A stretch of 64,000 nt of DNA from Exiguobacterium sp. AM39-5BH (lineage in GTDB: Bacteria > Bacillota > Bacilli > Exiguobacteriales > Exiguobacteriaceae), in contig NZ_QSGS01000004.1 of the NCBI RefSeq assembly GCF_003467445.1, forward strand, positions 124,001 through 188,000. Direction: 5' to 3'. Positions 20,127 to 28,785 of this stretch are shown here, in pieces (position 1 is the stretch's first letter; each line of letters begins with the position of its first letter). The notes under the pieces were generated by a model, which did not search any database, was not told where the DNA came from, and worked only from the letters and a program-made list of their open reading frames with translations. The position numbers were made by a program, and so were the translations under genes.

Positions 20127-20152
20127 CTAGTATTTCCCTTTTTTAATACTAG
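20127..20152. repeat. Inverted repeat next to the permease ribosome binding site
   Basis: CTAGTATT (20127) and AATACTAG (20145) are exact inverted copies with a 10-base spacer, directly upstream of GGGGGACACC and the permease start (minus strand). It may be an operator or an RNA hairpin near the ribosome binding site. Confidence 0.4.
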
Positions 20153-20192
20153 TGTACCGTGACGGGGAAGTTGATGCAAATGGAGGTATATA

Positions 20193-20897
20193 ATGAAGAA
20201 AAAATTGAAGTGGATTGGCCTCGGCCTATTAGGAGTCATCTTGGTCGCCATCATCGGCTTCCTCGTGTGGACGCAACTGACGTACGGACCGACGGAAGAG
20301 GCGCTCGGTTACGCGGCTGAGGCGACGGAAGTGGACAATCGTCTCGAGTTCGGGCAGACGGATAGCGAGGTTGGTCTCATCCTGTATCCTGGAGCGAAAG
20401 TCGAGAAAGAGGCGTACGCTTACTATGGCACCAGACTGGCAGAGGAAGGTGGCTTCGTCGCCATCCCATCGTTGCGCTTGAATCTCGGGATAGCCGATAT
20501 CGATGCCGCAGATGCCATCATCGCCGCCCACCCGGACATCGAACGCTGGGTCGTCGGCGGGCATTCACTCGGCGGTTCGGCGGCATCTGGTTACGCGCTC
20601 GAGCACGAGGAGCAAGTCGACGGAGTCATCTTCCTTGCCTCGTACCCAATCAGTTCGATGGCGGACAGCGAACTGCGTGTCTTATCGGTTTCCGGTGAAC
20701 GTGACGGTCTAGCTACACCGTCTGATATCGAGGCGAGTCGTGACGACGTCCCGGATGATGCTGTCTTCCATCAAATTAAAGACGGCAACCATGCCAACTT
20801 TGGGATGTACGGGCCACAAAAAGGGGATAAAGACAGCCCGCTCAGTGCCAAACAACAACTTGACGAGACAATCGACCAAATCTTGGATTGGCTATGA
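20193..20897 (+). CDS. Membrane-anchored alpha/beta hydrolase
   Basis: The 234-residue protein has an N-terminal membrane anchor (about residues 7-28) and an extracytoplasmic alpha/beta hydrolase domain. The nucleophile elbow GHSLGGSAA, an aspartate in VSGERDGLATP and a histidine in DGNHANFGMYG form the probable triad. Substrate unknown. ATGGAGGT precedes the start. Confidence 0.85.
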   Translation: MKKKLKWIGLGLLGVILVAIIGFLVWTQLTYGPTEEALGYAAEATEVDNRLEFGQTDSEVGLILYPGAKVEKEAYAYYGTRLAEEGGFVAIPSLRLNLGIADIDAADAIIAAHPDIERWVVGGHSLGGSAASGYALEHEEQVDGVIFLASYPISSMADSELRVLSVSGERDGLATPSDIEASRDDVPDDAVFHQIKDGNHANFGMYGPQKGDKDSPLSAKQQLDETIDQILDWL

Positions 20898-20934
20898 AAA
20901 CAGCGTGCCCCCACCATGGAGCACGCTGTTTTAA
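20896..20934. terminator. Bidirectional terminator
   Basis: AAAACAGCGTGC pairs with GCACGCTGTTTT between the converging hydrolase and MFS genes. Confidence 0.88.
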
Positions 20935-22112
20935 CGTTGGTCGAGCCGATGACTGACCGCTGTCAGCAAAGCGGTCACGAGCGCAACGGCGCCGCCGACG
21001 AGGGCGAGCGTCATGATAGGCGCGTTCGCATAGACAAGACCACCGAGAGCTGAACCCATACCAATCCCGACATTACTCGCGACCGGCATGAGCGATGAGG
21101 CCAGGCCTTTGGCGTCCGGATTGAACTTATCGGCCAAGTCGATCAAATAGAGTTGCGTCGAAGTCGTCAGCAGAATCGCCATGAACGACATGAGCGCGAT
21201 ATTGATCAGACCGAACGTCGCGCTCGAGGTCGTCACATACAAGGCCGCCAAGACGAGCGCTTGGACGAGGAAGACGAAGCGGAGCCGTCCAATCGGATTA
21301 TGGCTGGCGATTTTCCCGGCGGCCATATTGCTGAAGATGGAGATGAATCCGTAAGCGAACAGGATCGGGCTGACCCAAGCGACAGGGACGCCGAGTACAC
21401 CTTTCAAAATCGGGACGAGATACGTATAGACGACGTACGTCGCACCGAAGCCGAACGCCGGGATGAAAAATGCGATTAAAATTCGCGGGTTCGTCAATAA
21501 GCGCAATTGATCGGCAATCGACGTCTTGACGCTAGTTAACTGGCTCGGGACAACGTGATAGATGGCGAGAAATGCGACGACGCCGAAAGCGGTCGTCAAC
21601 AGGAACGTCGATTCCCATCCGGTCCGTTGTCCGATAAACGTACCGAGCGGGACACCGAACACGTTCGCCATCGTGAAGCCGCCGAAAATGAACGAGACGG
21701 CCATCCCCCGTTTTTCAGGCGGTACCGATTCACTGGCGACAAGCATGGCGAGGGAGATGAGGACACCCGTGACGATGGCGGTCATCATTCGGAGCACGAG
21801 TAACATCCCATACGTCGGAGCCAAGCTGCTGAACAAGTTGAACACGATGAACGTGGCGGTGAGCGTGATCATCAGTTTTCGTTTCGGCAAATGACTCGTG
21901 AGGGACATGGTCAGCGGTGTCCCAATCGCGAACGTGATGGCGAACGCAGAGACGAGCGTCCCGGCCGTGGCAATCGAAATCGTCAGCCCGTCAGCGAGAT
22001 CAGGCAAAATCCCGACGATGACAAATTCACTCGTCCCGAGTACGAACGTGAGCAAGGCGAGTGATAAGATAAGCGTCCAATCGGTCCGACTGAGTGTTGA
22101 AGAAGTCGTCAA
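20931..22112 (-). CDS. MFS transporter (AraJ/YdhP-like drug or sugar efflux type)
   Basis: The 393-residue protein has 12 hydrophobic segments and the start LILSLALLTFVLGTSEFVIVGILPDLA-like pattern of the DHA1 AraJ subgroup, including GTSEFVIVGILPDLA. It is probably a proton-driven exporter. It stands alone with no regulator next to it. Confidence 0.85.
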   Translation of the reverse strand: MTTSSTLSRTDWTLILSLALLTFVLGTSEFVIVGILPDLADGLTISIATAGTLVSAFAITFAIGTPLTMSLTSHLPKRKLMITLTATFIVFNLFSSLAPTYGMLLVLRMMTAIVTGVLISLAMLVASESVPPEKRGMAVSFIFGGFTMANVFGVPLGTFIGQRTGWESTFLLTTAFGVVAFLAIYHVVPSQLTSVKTSIADQLRLLTNPRILIAFFIPAFGFGATYVVYTYLVPILKGVLGVPVAWVSPILFAYGFISIFSNMAAGKIASHNPIGRLRFVFLVQALVLAALYVTTSSATFGLINIALMSFMAILLTTSTQLYLIDLADKFNPDAKGLASSLMPVASNVGIGMGSALGGLVYANAPIMTLALVGGAVALVTALLTAVSHRLDQR

Positions 22113-22190
22113 AGAGCATCACTACTTTCAAAAAAATTATGGTTAGACATCAGTCGTTTCCAACCATACCGAACTTTCATCAAAAGCAAA

Positions 22191-22223
22191 ACCCTTTTCC
22201 CTCACATTGTGAAAGAAAAGGGT
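22191..22223 (-). terminator. Terminator after mapP
   Basis: On the minus strand ACCCTTTTCTTTCACA pairs with TGTGAGGGAAAAGGGT, then TTTTGCTTTT. Confidence 0.8.
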
Positions 22224-22227
22224 CTGA

Positions 22228-23019
22228 TTAGCGCCAGAATGCCGTCGCTTCGACACCAGCATGGTCGGAGACGATCGGACCGTTCTCGCCGTCAAAGACG
22301 ACGGCATGGCGTGAGACGTGAATCGGAGCATTTGTCAACATCAAGTCGATGCGAAGCGCGTGTTTGTTCTCGTCCCAACCGGCAATTTTGCCTTGGACGG
22401 TCGCATCGCCTTCACGTTCAGCCGCCAAATGGAACAAGTCTTGGAGACCGTGCTCCATCAAGTAGTCGTAACCTTCGCCACGGATGAACGCATCGTTATT
22501 GAAGTCGCCAAGCAGTAGGGCACGGTCGTCGTCCTCGACGCGGCGCAGCAGTTCATCGAGCTGATGGCGGACCGGCTCATCGGCATCATGCCACCAGCCG
22601 AGGTGACAGGAGTAAATCGCCGTCACTGCATCCATACCGTCCACAACCGCTTTGACGATTTTTCGAGACTTGTAGTTGTTTGGATCGGTCGTCTGAGAGA
22701 CGAAGAACGACTCGGTCGACACGAACGGGGTGCGCGACAGAATAGCCACACCTTCCTCGTAGATATCATAGCCGTAATGGGCGAAGTCCCACGTCATGTA
22801 GTAGTCGACGCCTTGCTCTTTCAAACGCTCGACGAGCACATAAGCGAAGTTGTTCTCGCGAATCAAGCCGTCGATGAGTGGGGCTTCTTTATGTTGATTC
22901 ACTTCTTGGAGTGCAATGATGTCGTATTCCTCGCTTGCGATCCGTTCGACGATGAAGTCGATTTTTTCTTGTTGACGGTCCTCTAACCAGGCGTGACAGT
23001 TCAGCGTCAAAATATTCAC
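22228..23019 (-). CDS. mapP: Endonuclease/exonuclease/phosphatase-family enzyme, probable maltose 6'-phosphate phosphatase
   Basis: The 263-residue protein has the EEP-fold signatures LTLNCHAW, IIALQEVN, LLLGDFNND and the terminal VSDHAGVEA. By fold alone it could be a nuclease or phosphatase. It lies directly after a maltose/glucose-type PTS gene, the same arrangement as Enterococcus malT-mapP, where this family dephosphorylates maltose 6'-phosphate. The function is thus inferred from context. Translation starts at a GTG (23019) after AAAGGAGG. Confidence 0.75.
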   Translation of the reverse strand: MNILTLNCHAWLEDRQQEKIDFIVERIASEEYDIIALQEVNQHKEAPLIDGLIRENNFAYVLVERLKEQGVDYYMTWDFAHYGYDIYEEGVAILSRTPFVSTESFFVSQTTDPNNYKSRKIVKAVVDGMDAVTAIYSCHLGWWHDADEPVRHQLDELLRRVEDDDRALLLGDFNNDAFIRGEGYDYLMEHGLQDLFHLAAEREGDATVQGKIAGWDENKHALRIDLMLTNAPIHVSRHAVVFDGENGPIVSDHAGVEATAFWR

Positions 23020-23035
23020 GATAGTCCTCCTTTAG

Positions 23036-23068
23036 AAAAAGCAGGCCAACTCTTATGAGCTGGCCTGT
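23036..23068 (-). terminator. Terminator or attenuator between malT and mapP
   Basis: CAGGCCA.CTC pairs with GAG.TGGCCTG and the minus strand continues with TTTTT, just before the mapP ribosome binding site. It may lower mapP expression relative to malT. Confidence 0.75.
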
Positions 23069-23071
23069 TGA

Positions 23072-24700
23072 TTATGCACCGATGACGTCTTGAATATCAG
23101 ACTTCAATACGTCGGCTTTCGGGCCGTAGATTGCTTGGACACCGCGATCTTTCAAGATGAGACCCATGGCGCCGTTCTTTTTCCATTCGCTCTCTTCTGA
23201 AACGAGCGACATGTCTTTGACTGTGACACGCAGACGCGTCATGCAGGCATCGACGTCTTCGATGTTCTCTTCCCCACCGAGTAGAGCGATAATCCCCATG
23301 ACTTGCTCATTGCCTGTCACGGTCGACTTCTCTGTTGTTTCTTCCATGTAATTCCCGTTACGGCCAGGCGTCGGAAGGTTCATCTTCTTGATGAAGAAGT
23401 TGAACACACCGAAGTTCAAGAAGAAGAAGGCGGCCGAGACGAGGAAGAAGTTAATCAAGTCTTGTAACAGTCCCGCTTTGACGATCATCGGGATACGTGT
23501 GAGCAATTCAATTGCACCGAATGCGTGGACGCGAAGGTCGATGATATCCGCCAACGCGAAGGCGGCACCGGCCATGAGCGCGTAGACGACGTAAAGGACT
23601 GGCGCGACAAACATGAACATGAATTCGATCGGTTCTGTGACACCTGTCAAGAAGACAGCGAGACCAGCCGACAAGAACATCGGTTTGTACTGCGCTTTCT
23701 TGTCTTCGTCGACGTTGCGGTACATCGCGTATGCGGCACCAATCAAGGCAGCGAATGACAAGATAACTTGACCGACTTTAAAACGGGCCGGCACGACGTC
23801 AGCGAGCAATGCATTGTAAGCAGCCGTATCACCAGCGGCACGAAGGTTAACGAGGTCCGTTACCCAAGCCAACCAGAGCGGATCTTGACCCGCAACGACC
23901 GAACCGGCTGTCGCCCCTGTCAAAATCGTGTACGTGCCACCGAGCTCCGTGTAGTTCATCGGCACAGTCAGCATGTGGTGAAGGCCGAACGGCAAGAGAA
24001 GGCGCTCGAGCGCACCGTAAATGAATGGTGCCAGGACAGGGGCCGTATCGCGTGACGTGGCGATCCATTCACCGAAGCTGTTGAGCGCGCCTTGAATCGT
24101 CGGCCAAATAACCGACAAGGCAATCGCGGCGACGACCGAACCGAGGATGACGACGAATGGGACGAAACGCTTCCCGTTAAAGAACGAGAGGGCGTTCGGC
24201 AATTTATTGAAGTTATAGAAACGATTGTAGAGCGCACCACCGAGGAAACCGGCGATAATCCCGACGAACACGCCCATGTTAAGGGCGGGTGAACCGAGTA
24301 CAGATGTGAAGTAGTCAGCGACGACAAGGTCAGCTCCGAAAAGTGACTGGACTGTCGCTTTCGGGTCTTGGAGCATCGCACTGTTGACGCCGAAGATGGC
24401 GCCTGTGACGCGGTTGATCAAGATGAAGGCGATGAGTGCGGCGAAGGCACCGCCGGCTTTATCTTTCGCCCACGAGCCACCGATGGCGACTGCGAACAAG
24501 ATATGTAAGTTGACGATGATTCCCCAACCGAGGTCTTCAATGATGCGAGCCGTCGTGAGCAAGATGCTGACGTCTCCGGCAGACATACCGATCAATTTAC
24601 CGATCGAGATCATGAGACCTGCGGCTGGCATAACGGCGATGACGACCATTAAGGCCTTACCGAGTTTTTGCCAAAAATCAAACGAGATGAGTTGTTTCAT
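23072..24700 (-). CDS. malT: PTS EIICB transporter, maltose/glucose type
   Basis: The 542-residue protein joins a membrane EIIC domain (about 1-430) to a cytoplasmic EIIB domain (about 465-542) with the phosphorylated cysteine C486 in DVDACMTRLR. No EIIA is fused, so it must share a general one. It would import and phosphorylate a sugar. The maltose assignment comes from the adjacent mapP-like gene and the operators that look like MalR/CcpA sites; glucose or another glucoside remains possible. Confidence 0.85.
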   Translation of the reverse strand: MKQLISFDFWQKLGKALMVVIAVMPAAGLMISIGKLIGMSAGDVSILLTTARIIEDLGWGIIVNLHILFAVAIGGSWAKDKAGGAFAALIAFILINRVTGAIFGVNSAMLQDPKATVQSLFGADLVVADYFTSVLGSPALNMGVFVGIIAGFLGGALYNRFYNFNKLPNALSFFNGKRFVPFVVILGSVVAAIALSVIWPTIQGALNSFGEWIATSRDTAPVLAPFIYGALERLLLPFGLHHMLTVPMNYTELGGTYTILTGATAGSVVAGQDPLWLAWVTDLVNLRAAGDTAAYNALLADVVPARFKVGQVILSFAALIGAAYAMYRNVDEDKKAQYKPMFLSAGLAVFLTGVTEPIEFMFMFVAPVLYVVYALMAGAAFALADIIDLRVHAFGAIELLTRIPMIVKAGLLQDLINFFLVSAAFFFLNFGVFNFFIKKMNLPTPGRNGNYMEETTEKSTVTGNEQVMGIIALLGGEENIEDVDACMTRLRVTVKDMSLVSEESEWKKNGAMGLILKDRGVQAIYGPKADVLKSDIQDVIGA

Positions 24701-24753
24701 TCTATACGCTTCCTTCCTGTACGGAACTTTTTATCTGTCTATGGCGACTATCA

Positions 24754-24811
24754 ATGCAATCGCTTGCATAGATAATTGTAATCGATTGCATAGCTTTGTG
24801 CAACCGTTTTC
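24754..24811. promoter_or_regulatory. Three LacI/CcpA-type operators spaced exactly 22 bp apart
   Basis: GCAATCGCTTGC begins at 24756, GTAATCGATTGC at 24778 and GCAACCGTTTTC at 24800. All fit the GCAANCGNTTGC core of MalR-type sites and the TGNAANCGNTNNCA pattern of cre. The middle copy covers the -10 box and the last the -35 box of the malT promoter, so binding should block transcription. Confidence 0.8.
24775..24803 (-). promoter_or_regulatory. malT promoter
   Basis: On the minus strand TTGCAC (24803-24798), 17 bases and TACAAT (24780-24775). Both boxes lie inside operator copies. Confidence 0.75.
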
Positions 24812-24921
24812 CTAATTTTCATGGATTTTCATAACGAGAGGATATTCGACTCGTTTCTCACCTAGCTTGTCAGTCGGAACGAATCTCGCTACAATACTAA
24901 AGGTTGAAAGGGGCGAGAACG

Positions 24922-25686
24922 ATGGGATGGAGACAGACAACATCGGCATTATCAAAAGAAGAGCAAGCAGCCTTGCTTGAGAAGTTGTTACAGTCAGGCC
25001 TTTTGTTAGAAGAAGATCGATTGCTGTACAGCATGTTGATGCCGGACCGCGTCAAGCGAATGCAGGAAGTATTGGAATCACGGACAAACCATATCACGAT
25101 TTTGATAGAAGGGGTCGATGATCCGCATAACCAGTCGGCCGTGCTCCGTTCGGCGGACGCGTTCGGTGTCCAGACGTTGCACGTCGTCGAGGGACGGGCC
25201 AAGTTCAAACCGAACTCGATTATCGCCAAAAGCGCCGATCGCTGGGTCGACGTGGTCGAACATCCTTCGATCGAGGACGCAATCGATCGGTTGAAGGCGG
25301 ACGGATATCAAGTGCTTGCGACGGCACTCAGTGAAAAGGCGGTCCCGCTCGAGGACATCGACGTCTCGAAACCGACCGTGCTCTTATTCGGGAATGAACA
25401 TCACGGCGTATCGGAACGGGCGCTCGCCAAGGCAGACGGCAATTATTTGATTCCGATGCAAGGATATGTCCAAAGCTTGAACATCTCGGTCGCTGCCGCC
25501 ATCTCGTTATACGATGTGACGACGCGGGCACGTCATGTCGTGACGGACGGCTATGGGCTGAAGGTGGAAGACAAGCAGCGAATCTTAAAAAATTGGATGG
25601 TGAAGAGCCTTCCGAAGCGGTCGCTCGGCGTCTATAAGCAAAAAGGTTTGACCGCTTTTGCGCGCGAGACAGGAAAAACGGAGTAA
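24922..25686 (+). CDS. trmH: tRNA (guanosine-2'-O-)-methyltransferase TrmH
   Basis: The 254-residue SPOUT methyltransferase shows FGNEHHGVSERAL and the knot region IPMQGYVQSLNISVAAAISLYD-type motif (MQGYVQSLNISVAAA). It should methylate G18 of tRNAs. The ATG at 24922 follows GAAAGGGGCGAG; an in-frame TTG at 24904 is less likely. Other SPOUT methyltransferases are possible, but the N-terminal helical extension and C-terminal tail fit TrmH. Confidence 0.88.
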   Translation: MGWRQTTSALSKEEQAALLEKLLQSGLLLEEDRLLYSMLMPDRVKRMQEVLESRTNHITILIEGVDDPHNQSAVLRSADAFGVQTLHVVEGRAKFKPNSIIAKSADRWVDVVEHPSIEDAIDRLKADGYQVLATALSEKAVPLEDIDVSKPTVLLFGNEHHGVSERALAKADGNYLIPMQGYVQSLNISVAAAISLYDVTTRARHVVTDGYGLKVEDKQRILKNWMVKSLPKRSLGVYKQKGLTAFARETGKTE

Positions 25687-25744
25687 ACGGCGAAAGGTAC
25701 AGGCGTACGAACAACTTGTCCATATTTCGAAAGGGGATGGAAAG

Positions 25745-26200
25745 ATGAGTACGACCAGTTCATTTATCGTAAAAGATGTGACGACGAATTTCAAAGACTT
25801 TGAAGAGGAATTCTTCAACCTGTATCGGACGTTATACGGGGACATCGATCAACTGCGTTTTAAAGAACGGCTGTATCGCCATGCGAACCCGCTCGTGTTG
25901 CTCGCGTTTTCAGACGAGCGCCTCGTCGGCTTCAAAATCGGCTATGAGGCCGAGCCGTATCGCTTCTATAGCTGGGCCGGCGGCGTCCACCCTGAGTTTC
26001 AAAAGCATGGCATCGGCCGCAAACTGATGGACACGCAACTTGAGTGGGTGAAGGCACAAGGGTTCCATTCGATTCGAACGAAAGCGCGAAACACGAACAA
26101 AGGGGTCATCATCTTGAACCTGTTGTGTGGCTACGACATCATGGGGGCGTATACAGAGGATCATGAGCCGCGTATCATGATGGAGAAACAATTGAACTGA
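25745..26200 (+). CDS. GNAT-family N-acetyltransferase
   Basis: The 151-residue protein has the acetyl-CoA-binding motif A as GVHPEFQKHGIGRKLMD and the following LEWVKAQGFHSIRTKA helix-strand. Substrate unknown. GAAAGGGGATGG precedes the ATG at 25745. It follows trmH by 58 bp and may share its transcript. Confidence 0.85.
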   Translation: MSTTSSFIVKDVTTNFKDFEEEFFNLYRTLYGDIDQLRFKERLYRHANPLVLLAFSDERLVGFKIGYEAEPYRFYSWAGGVHPEFQKHGIGRKLMDTQLEWVKAQGFHSIRTKARNTNKGVIILNLLCGYDIMGAYTEDHEPRIMMEKQLN

Positions 26201-26290
26201 CCGATGAGCCGTGGTCGATGCCACGTTTTTTTGTTGTCATGAAACCAAAAGGAATGACGTCCGTATGAATAGAACAAAGGGGGAAACATC

Positions 26291-26788
26291 ATGGTCCATA
26301 CGTTTGCATTTGGAGAGGAAGTATATATCGATTCGACCGGGATGGGGGATTCATTGTTCGAGGGGATGTTCAGCATCTTTCCGATTGTGATTATTAGTAT
26401 TATCGCACTGATTGTGTTCGCCGTGATGGCAGGCATCCGCAATCAAGTGAAGACGAACAGCCTATTGAAAGATATGCAGCAGTTCGCGTCAGATCTGGCC
26501 GACCATCCGAGTGACGAGTCGGCGAACCGTCTCGCCGACTATTTGCGGGACGTGACGTCGTTCCCGGTCGAACGGACACAGATGGAGCCGTTCCGGGTCG
26601 CGCTCGGCAGCTACCAGTTGGTGATGGAGTCACCGCACGTGCGCGATGAGACGAAAGAGCGGATTGACCGCCAATATAAACGGCTCGGTATTTTAGACGG
26701 GGAGAAGTTCGCCGACGAGCCGGCTCCGCGACGTAGTTCGAGCTCGCACCATCATCACCACAACGACCATCATAATCACCACATGTAA
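26291..26788 (+). CDS. Small membrane protein with a natural histidine-rich tail
   Basis: The 165-residue protein has one strong hydrophobic segment (about residues 28-47, IFPIVIISIIALIVFAVMAG), a charged cytoplasmic-looking helical region, and a C-terminal tail with ten histidines (HHHHHNDHHNHH). I do not recognise the family; the tail could bind Zn, Ni or Co. GGGGGAAAC precedes the start and a strong terminator follows. Confidence 0.75.
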   Translation: MVHTFAFGEEVYIDSTGMGDSLFEGMFSIFPIVIISIIALIVFAVMAGIRNQVKTNSLLKDMQQFASDLADHPSDESANRLADYLRDVTSFPVERTQMEPFRVALGSYQLVMESPHVRDETKERIDRQYKRLGILDGEKFADEPAPRRSSSSHHHHHNDHHNHHM

Positions 26789-26822
26789 AAAACGCGCCGG
26801 GGAATGTTCCCCGGCGCGTTTT
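26787..26822 (+). terminator. Terminator after the His-tail gene
   Basis: AAAAACGCGCCGGGGAA pairs with TTCCCCGGCGCGTTTT. Confidence 0.9.
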
Positions 26823-26946
26823 CGGCGCACTTGAATCGTGTCTGGTTAGGAACGAGTGACAAGTAAAGGTGTCATCGGTCATCGGTAATTGGTTGGTCCA
26901 TGGCCGTATGCTCATCCTAAACATAGGAACAAGTGGTGGCGCCAAT

Positions 26947-26975
26947 CCTTGACCCGGAGTCTCACCGGGCCAAGG
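26947..26975 (-). terminator. Hairpin directly after the DIP1984-like gene
   Basis: CCTTGACCCGG and CCGGGCCAAGG form an 11-bp stem (one mismatch) starting at the stop codon of the minus-strand gene. There is no T-run, so it may be an mRNA-end hairpin rather than an intrinsic terminator. The rest of 26823-26946 shows nothing I can assign. Confidence 0.4.
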
Positions 26976-27485
26976 TCACATGTAACGACTTGGGTCAAAG
27001 TCAATTTCCGTCCGATAGTTGGCCGCGTTGATGGCGTTTGAGATGCGGTTCGCCCGCTTCTCGACGTCAATCGCTTTCAAGCGATATAGCTCCGGATCGT
27101 AAAGCGCATGCTTGATGACGGCCGTCCCTTCACCAAAACCGTATTGAAACTCGCGCTTCGGACGTTCGGATAGTTCTTGATACATGCGGGCCTGAGCCCG
27201 CAGTTGAATCGCGAACTCAATGGCCTCGACGAGTGGGAGTGGCCCGTCGTGCGTCTCAATCACTGTCTTCAAGTTTGCCTCATAAACGAGACGATCGAGA
27301 CGGCGCATGTCCCGACGAATCGACTCAAGTTCGACTTCGATGTCTTCTAAGGAACGAGATTGAATCGTCGGGAGCGGCTCGTCTTTCTCGAGCTCGATGA
27401 ATGCGACGCGTTCGACTTCCTCTAACAATTTATCAATCTGCTTATGGAGCAGGCTCTTCAATTTGATCGCATCTGCCAAGTACAT
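26976..27485 (-). CDS. DIP1984-family protein
   Basis: The 169-residue, largely helical protein (MYLADAIKLKSLLHKQIDKL, then paired charged helices) resembles the DIP1984/septicolysin-like family of unknown function. GAAGGAGGAATCCCT precedes the ATG at 27485. It is a monocistronic gene. Family assignment is by overall pattern only. Confidence 0.6.
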   Translation of the reverse strand: MYLADAIKLKSLLHKQIDKLLEEVERVAFIELEKDEPLPTIQSRSLEDIEVELESIRRDMRRLDRLVYEANLKTVIETHDGPLPLVEAIEFAIQLRAQARMYQELSERPKREFQYGFGEGTAVIKHALYDPELYRLKAIDVEKRANRISNAINAANYRTEIDFDPSRYM

Positions 27486-27602
27486 AGGGATTCCTCCTTC
27501 TGCTTTTTCTAACCGTACCATAATGTGATTCCTATAAAAAGGAAGGCGTTACTTTTTTGAGATGAGGCGATATGATGAAAGAAAGAGAGAGGAGAGCGAC
27601 CG

Positions 27603-28259
27603 ATGAACAAATGGAAAACGCAATGGATGATTGCCATCGCCTTGGTCGTATTCGGGACGACGATGTTCCTCTATCAATGGATCGATTTGCGACCGGCGGA
27701 GATTCGAGATTATATCGTTCAATTCGGTTGGCTCGCTCCACTCGTCTACATCGTCTTGTTCACGCTCCGTCCGCTCATCCTCTTCCCGACGTCCGTCTTG
27801 TCCGTTGCTGGTGGCTTGGCGTTCGGGACGCTACTCGGTGTCATCTATACGGTCATCGGGGCCACGCTCAGCGCTCTCGTCGCCTATTATATCGCGATTC
27901 GCTTCGGTGACCGCTTTCTCCATTATTTCGAGACGAGCAGCTATGAAAAGGTGCAGCATAAGATTGAAGAGGACGGCTTCTTCTACGTCTTGATTTTACG
28001 CCTGATCCCGCTCGTCAACTTTGACTTGGTCAGCTATGCCTCCGGGCTCGCGAAAGTTAGACTCCCGGGTTATGTTTTCGCGACCACGGTCGGCATGATT
28101 CCGGGTGCGTTCACCAACAACTTCCTCGGCAGTAGCATTGCGACCGGAGACTTTAAGATGATCATCCTCGCCCTTGTCGTCTTAGTCATCCTGACACTTG
28201 TCGCGACCGTGTTTCGCGAACCGATTAAACGACAAATCAATCGTTATAAAAAGAAGTAG
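27603..28259 (+). CDS. TVP38/TMEM64-family membrane protein
   Basis: The 218-residue protein has about six membrane segments and the SNARE-associated (VTT) domain pattern FPTSVLSVAGGLAFGTLLG, LRLIPLVNFDLVSYASGL and GMIPGAFTNNFLGS. Relatives act in lipid scrambling or membrane homeostasis, but bacterial roles are unclear. GAGAGGAGAGCGACC precedes the start. Confidence 0.88.
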   Translation: MNKWKTQWMIAIALVVFGTTMFLYQWIDLRPAEIRDYIVQFGWLAPLVYIVLFTLRPLILFPTSVLSVAGGLAFGTLLGVIYTVIGATLSALVAYYIAIRFGDRFLHYFETSSYEKVQHKIEEDGFFYVLILRLIPLVNFDLVSYASGLAKVRLPGYVFATTVGMIPGAFTNNFLGSSIATGDFKMIILALVVLVILTLVATVFREPIKRQINRYKKK

Positions 28260-28284
28260 GCGCTCATCGACGCCTACTTTTTGA
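28256..28284. terminator. Bidirectional terminator between the TVP38 gene and queF
   Basis: AGTAGGCG pairs with CGCCTACT, with T-rich tracts on both strands. Confidence 0.85.
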
Positions 28285-28285
28285 T

Positions 28286-28774
28286 TTAACGGTTGTCGAC
28301 CGTCTCAGGGTACAAATCGTGGTTGAACAAACGATGTTCCGCCATTCTTTCATATTTCGTGCCCGGCTTGCCGTAGTTGTAGTACGGGTCGATCGAGATG
28401 CCGCCGCGTGGCGTGAACTTACCCCACACTTCGAGATAGCGCGGCTCCATCAACTTGACGAGGTCTTTTCCGATAACGTTGATGCAGTTCTCATGGAAGT
28501 CTCCGTGGTTGCGGAAGCTGAACAAGTACAGCTTGAGCGATTTTGACTCGACGAGCTTCTCGTCCGGGATGTATGAGATGTAAATCGTCGCGAAGTCCGG
28601 TTGGTTCGTGATCGGGCAGAGCGACGTGAACTCCGGTGCGTTGAACTTCACGAAGTAGTCGTTCTCCGGGTGACGGTTCGGGAACGCCTCGAGGACGTCC
28701 GGTGCGTATTCAAAAATGTAGGGGACGCTCTTCTGTCCGAGGAGCGACAAGTCTTGTAAGTCTTCTGGTCTCAT
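28286..28774 (-). CDS. queF: NADPH-dependent 7-cyano-7-deazaguanine reductase
   Basis: The 162-residue type I QueF reduces preQ0 to preQ1 in queuosine synthesis. Visible are the nucleophilic cysteine in [32 protein letters not shown] (family QueF signature, ESKSLKLY) and [18 protein letters not shown] [14 protein letters not shown]. The start [10 protein letters not shown] at 28774 follows GGAGAATACTT. It is the last gene of queCDEF. Confidence 0.96.
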   Translation of the reverse strand: MRPEDLQDLSLLGQKSVPYIFEYAPDVLEAFPNRHPENDYFVKFNAPEFTSLCPITNQPDFATIYISYIPDEKLVESKSLKLYLFSFRNHGDFHENCINVIGKDLVKLMEPRYLEVWGKFTPRGGISIDPYYNYGKPGTKYERMAEHRLFNHDLYPETVDNR

Positions 28775-28785
28775 AAGTATTCTCC

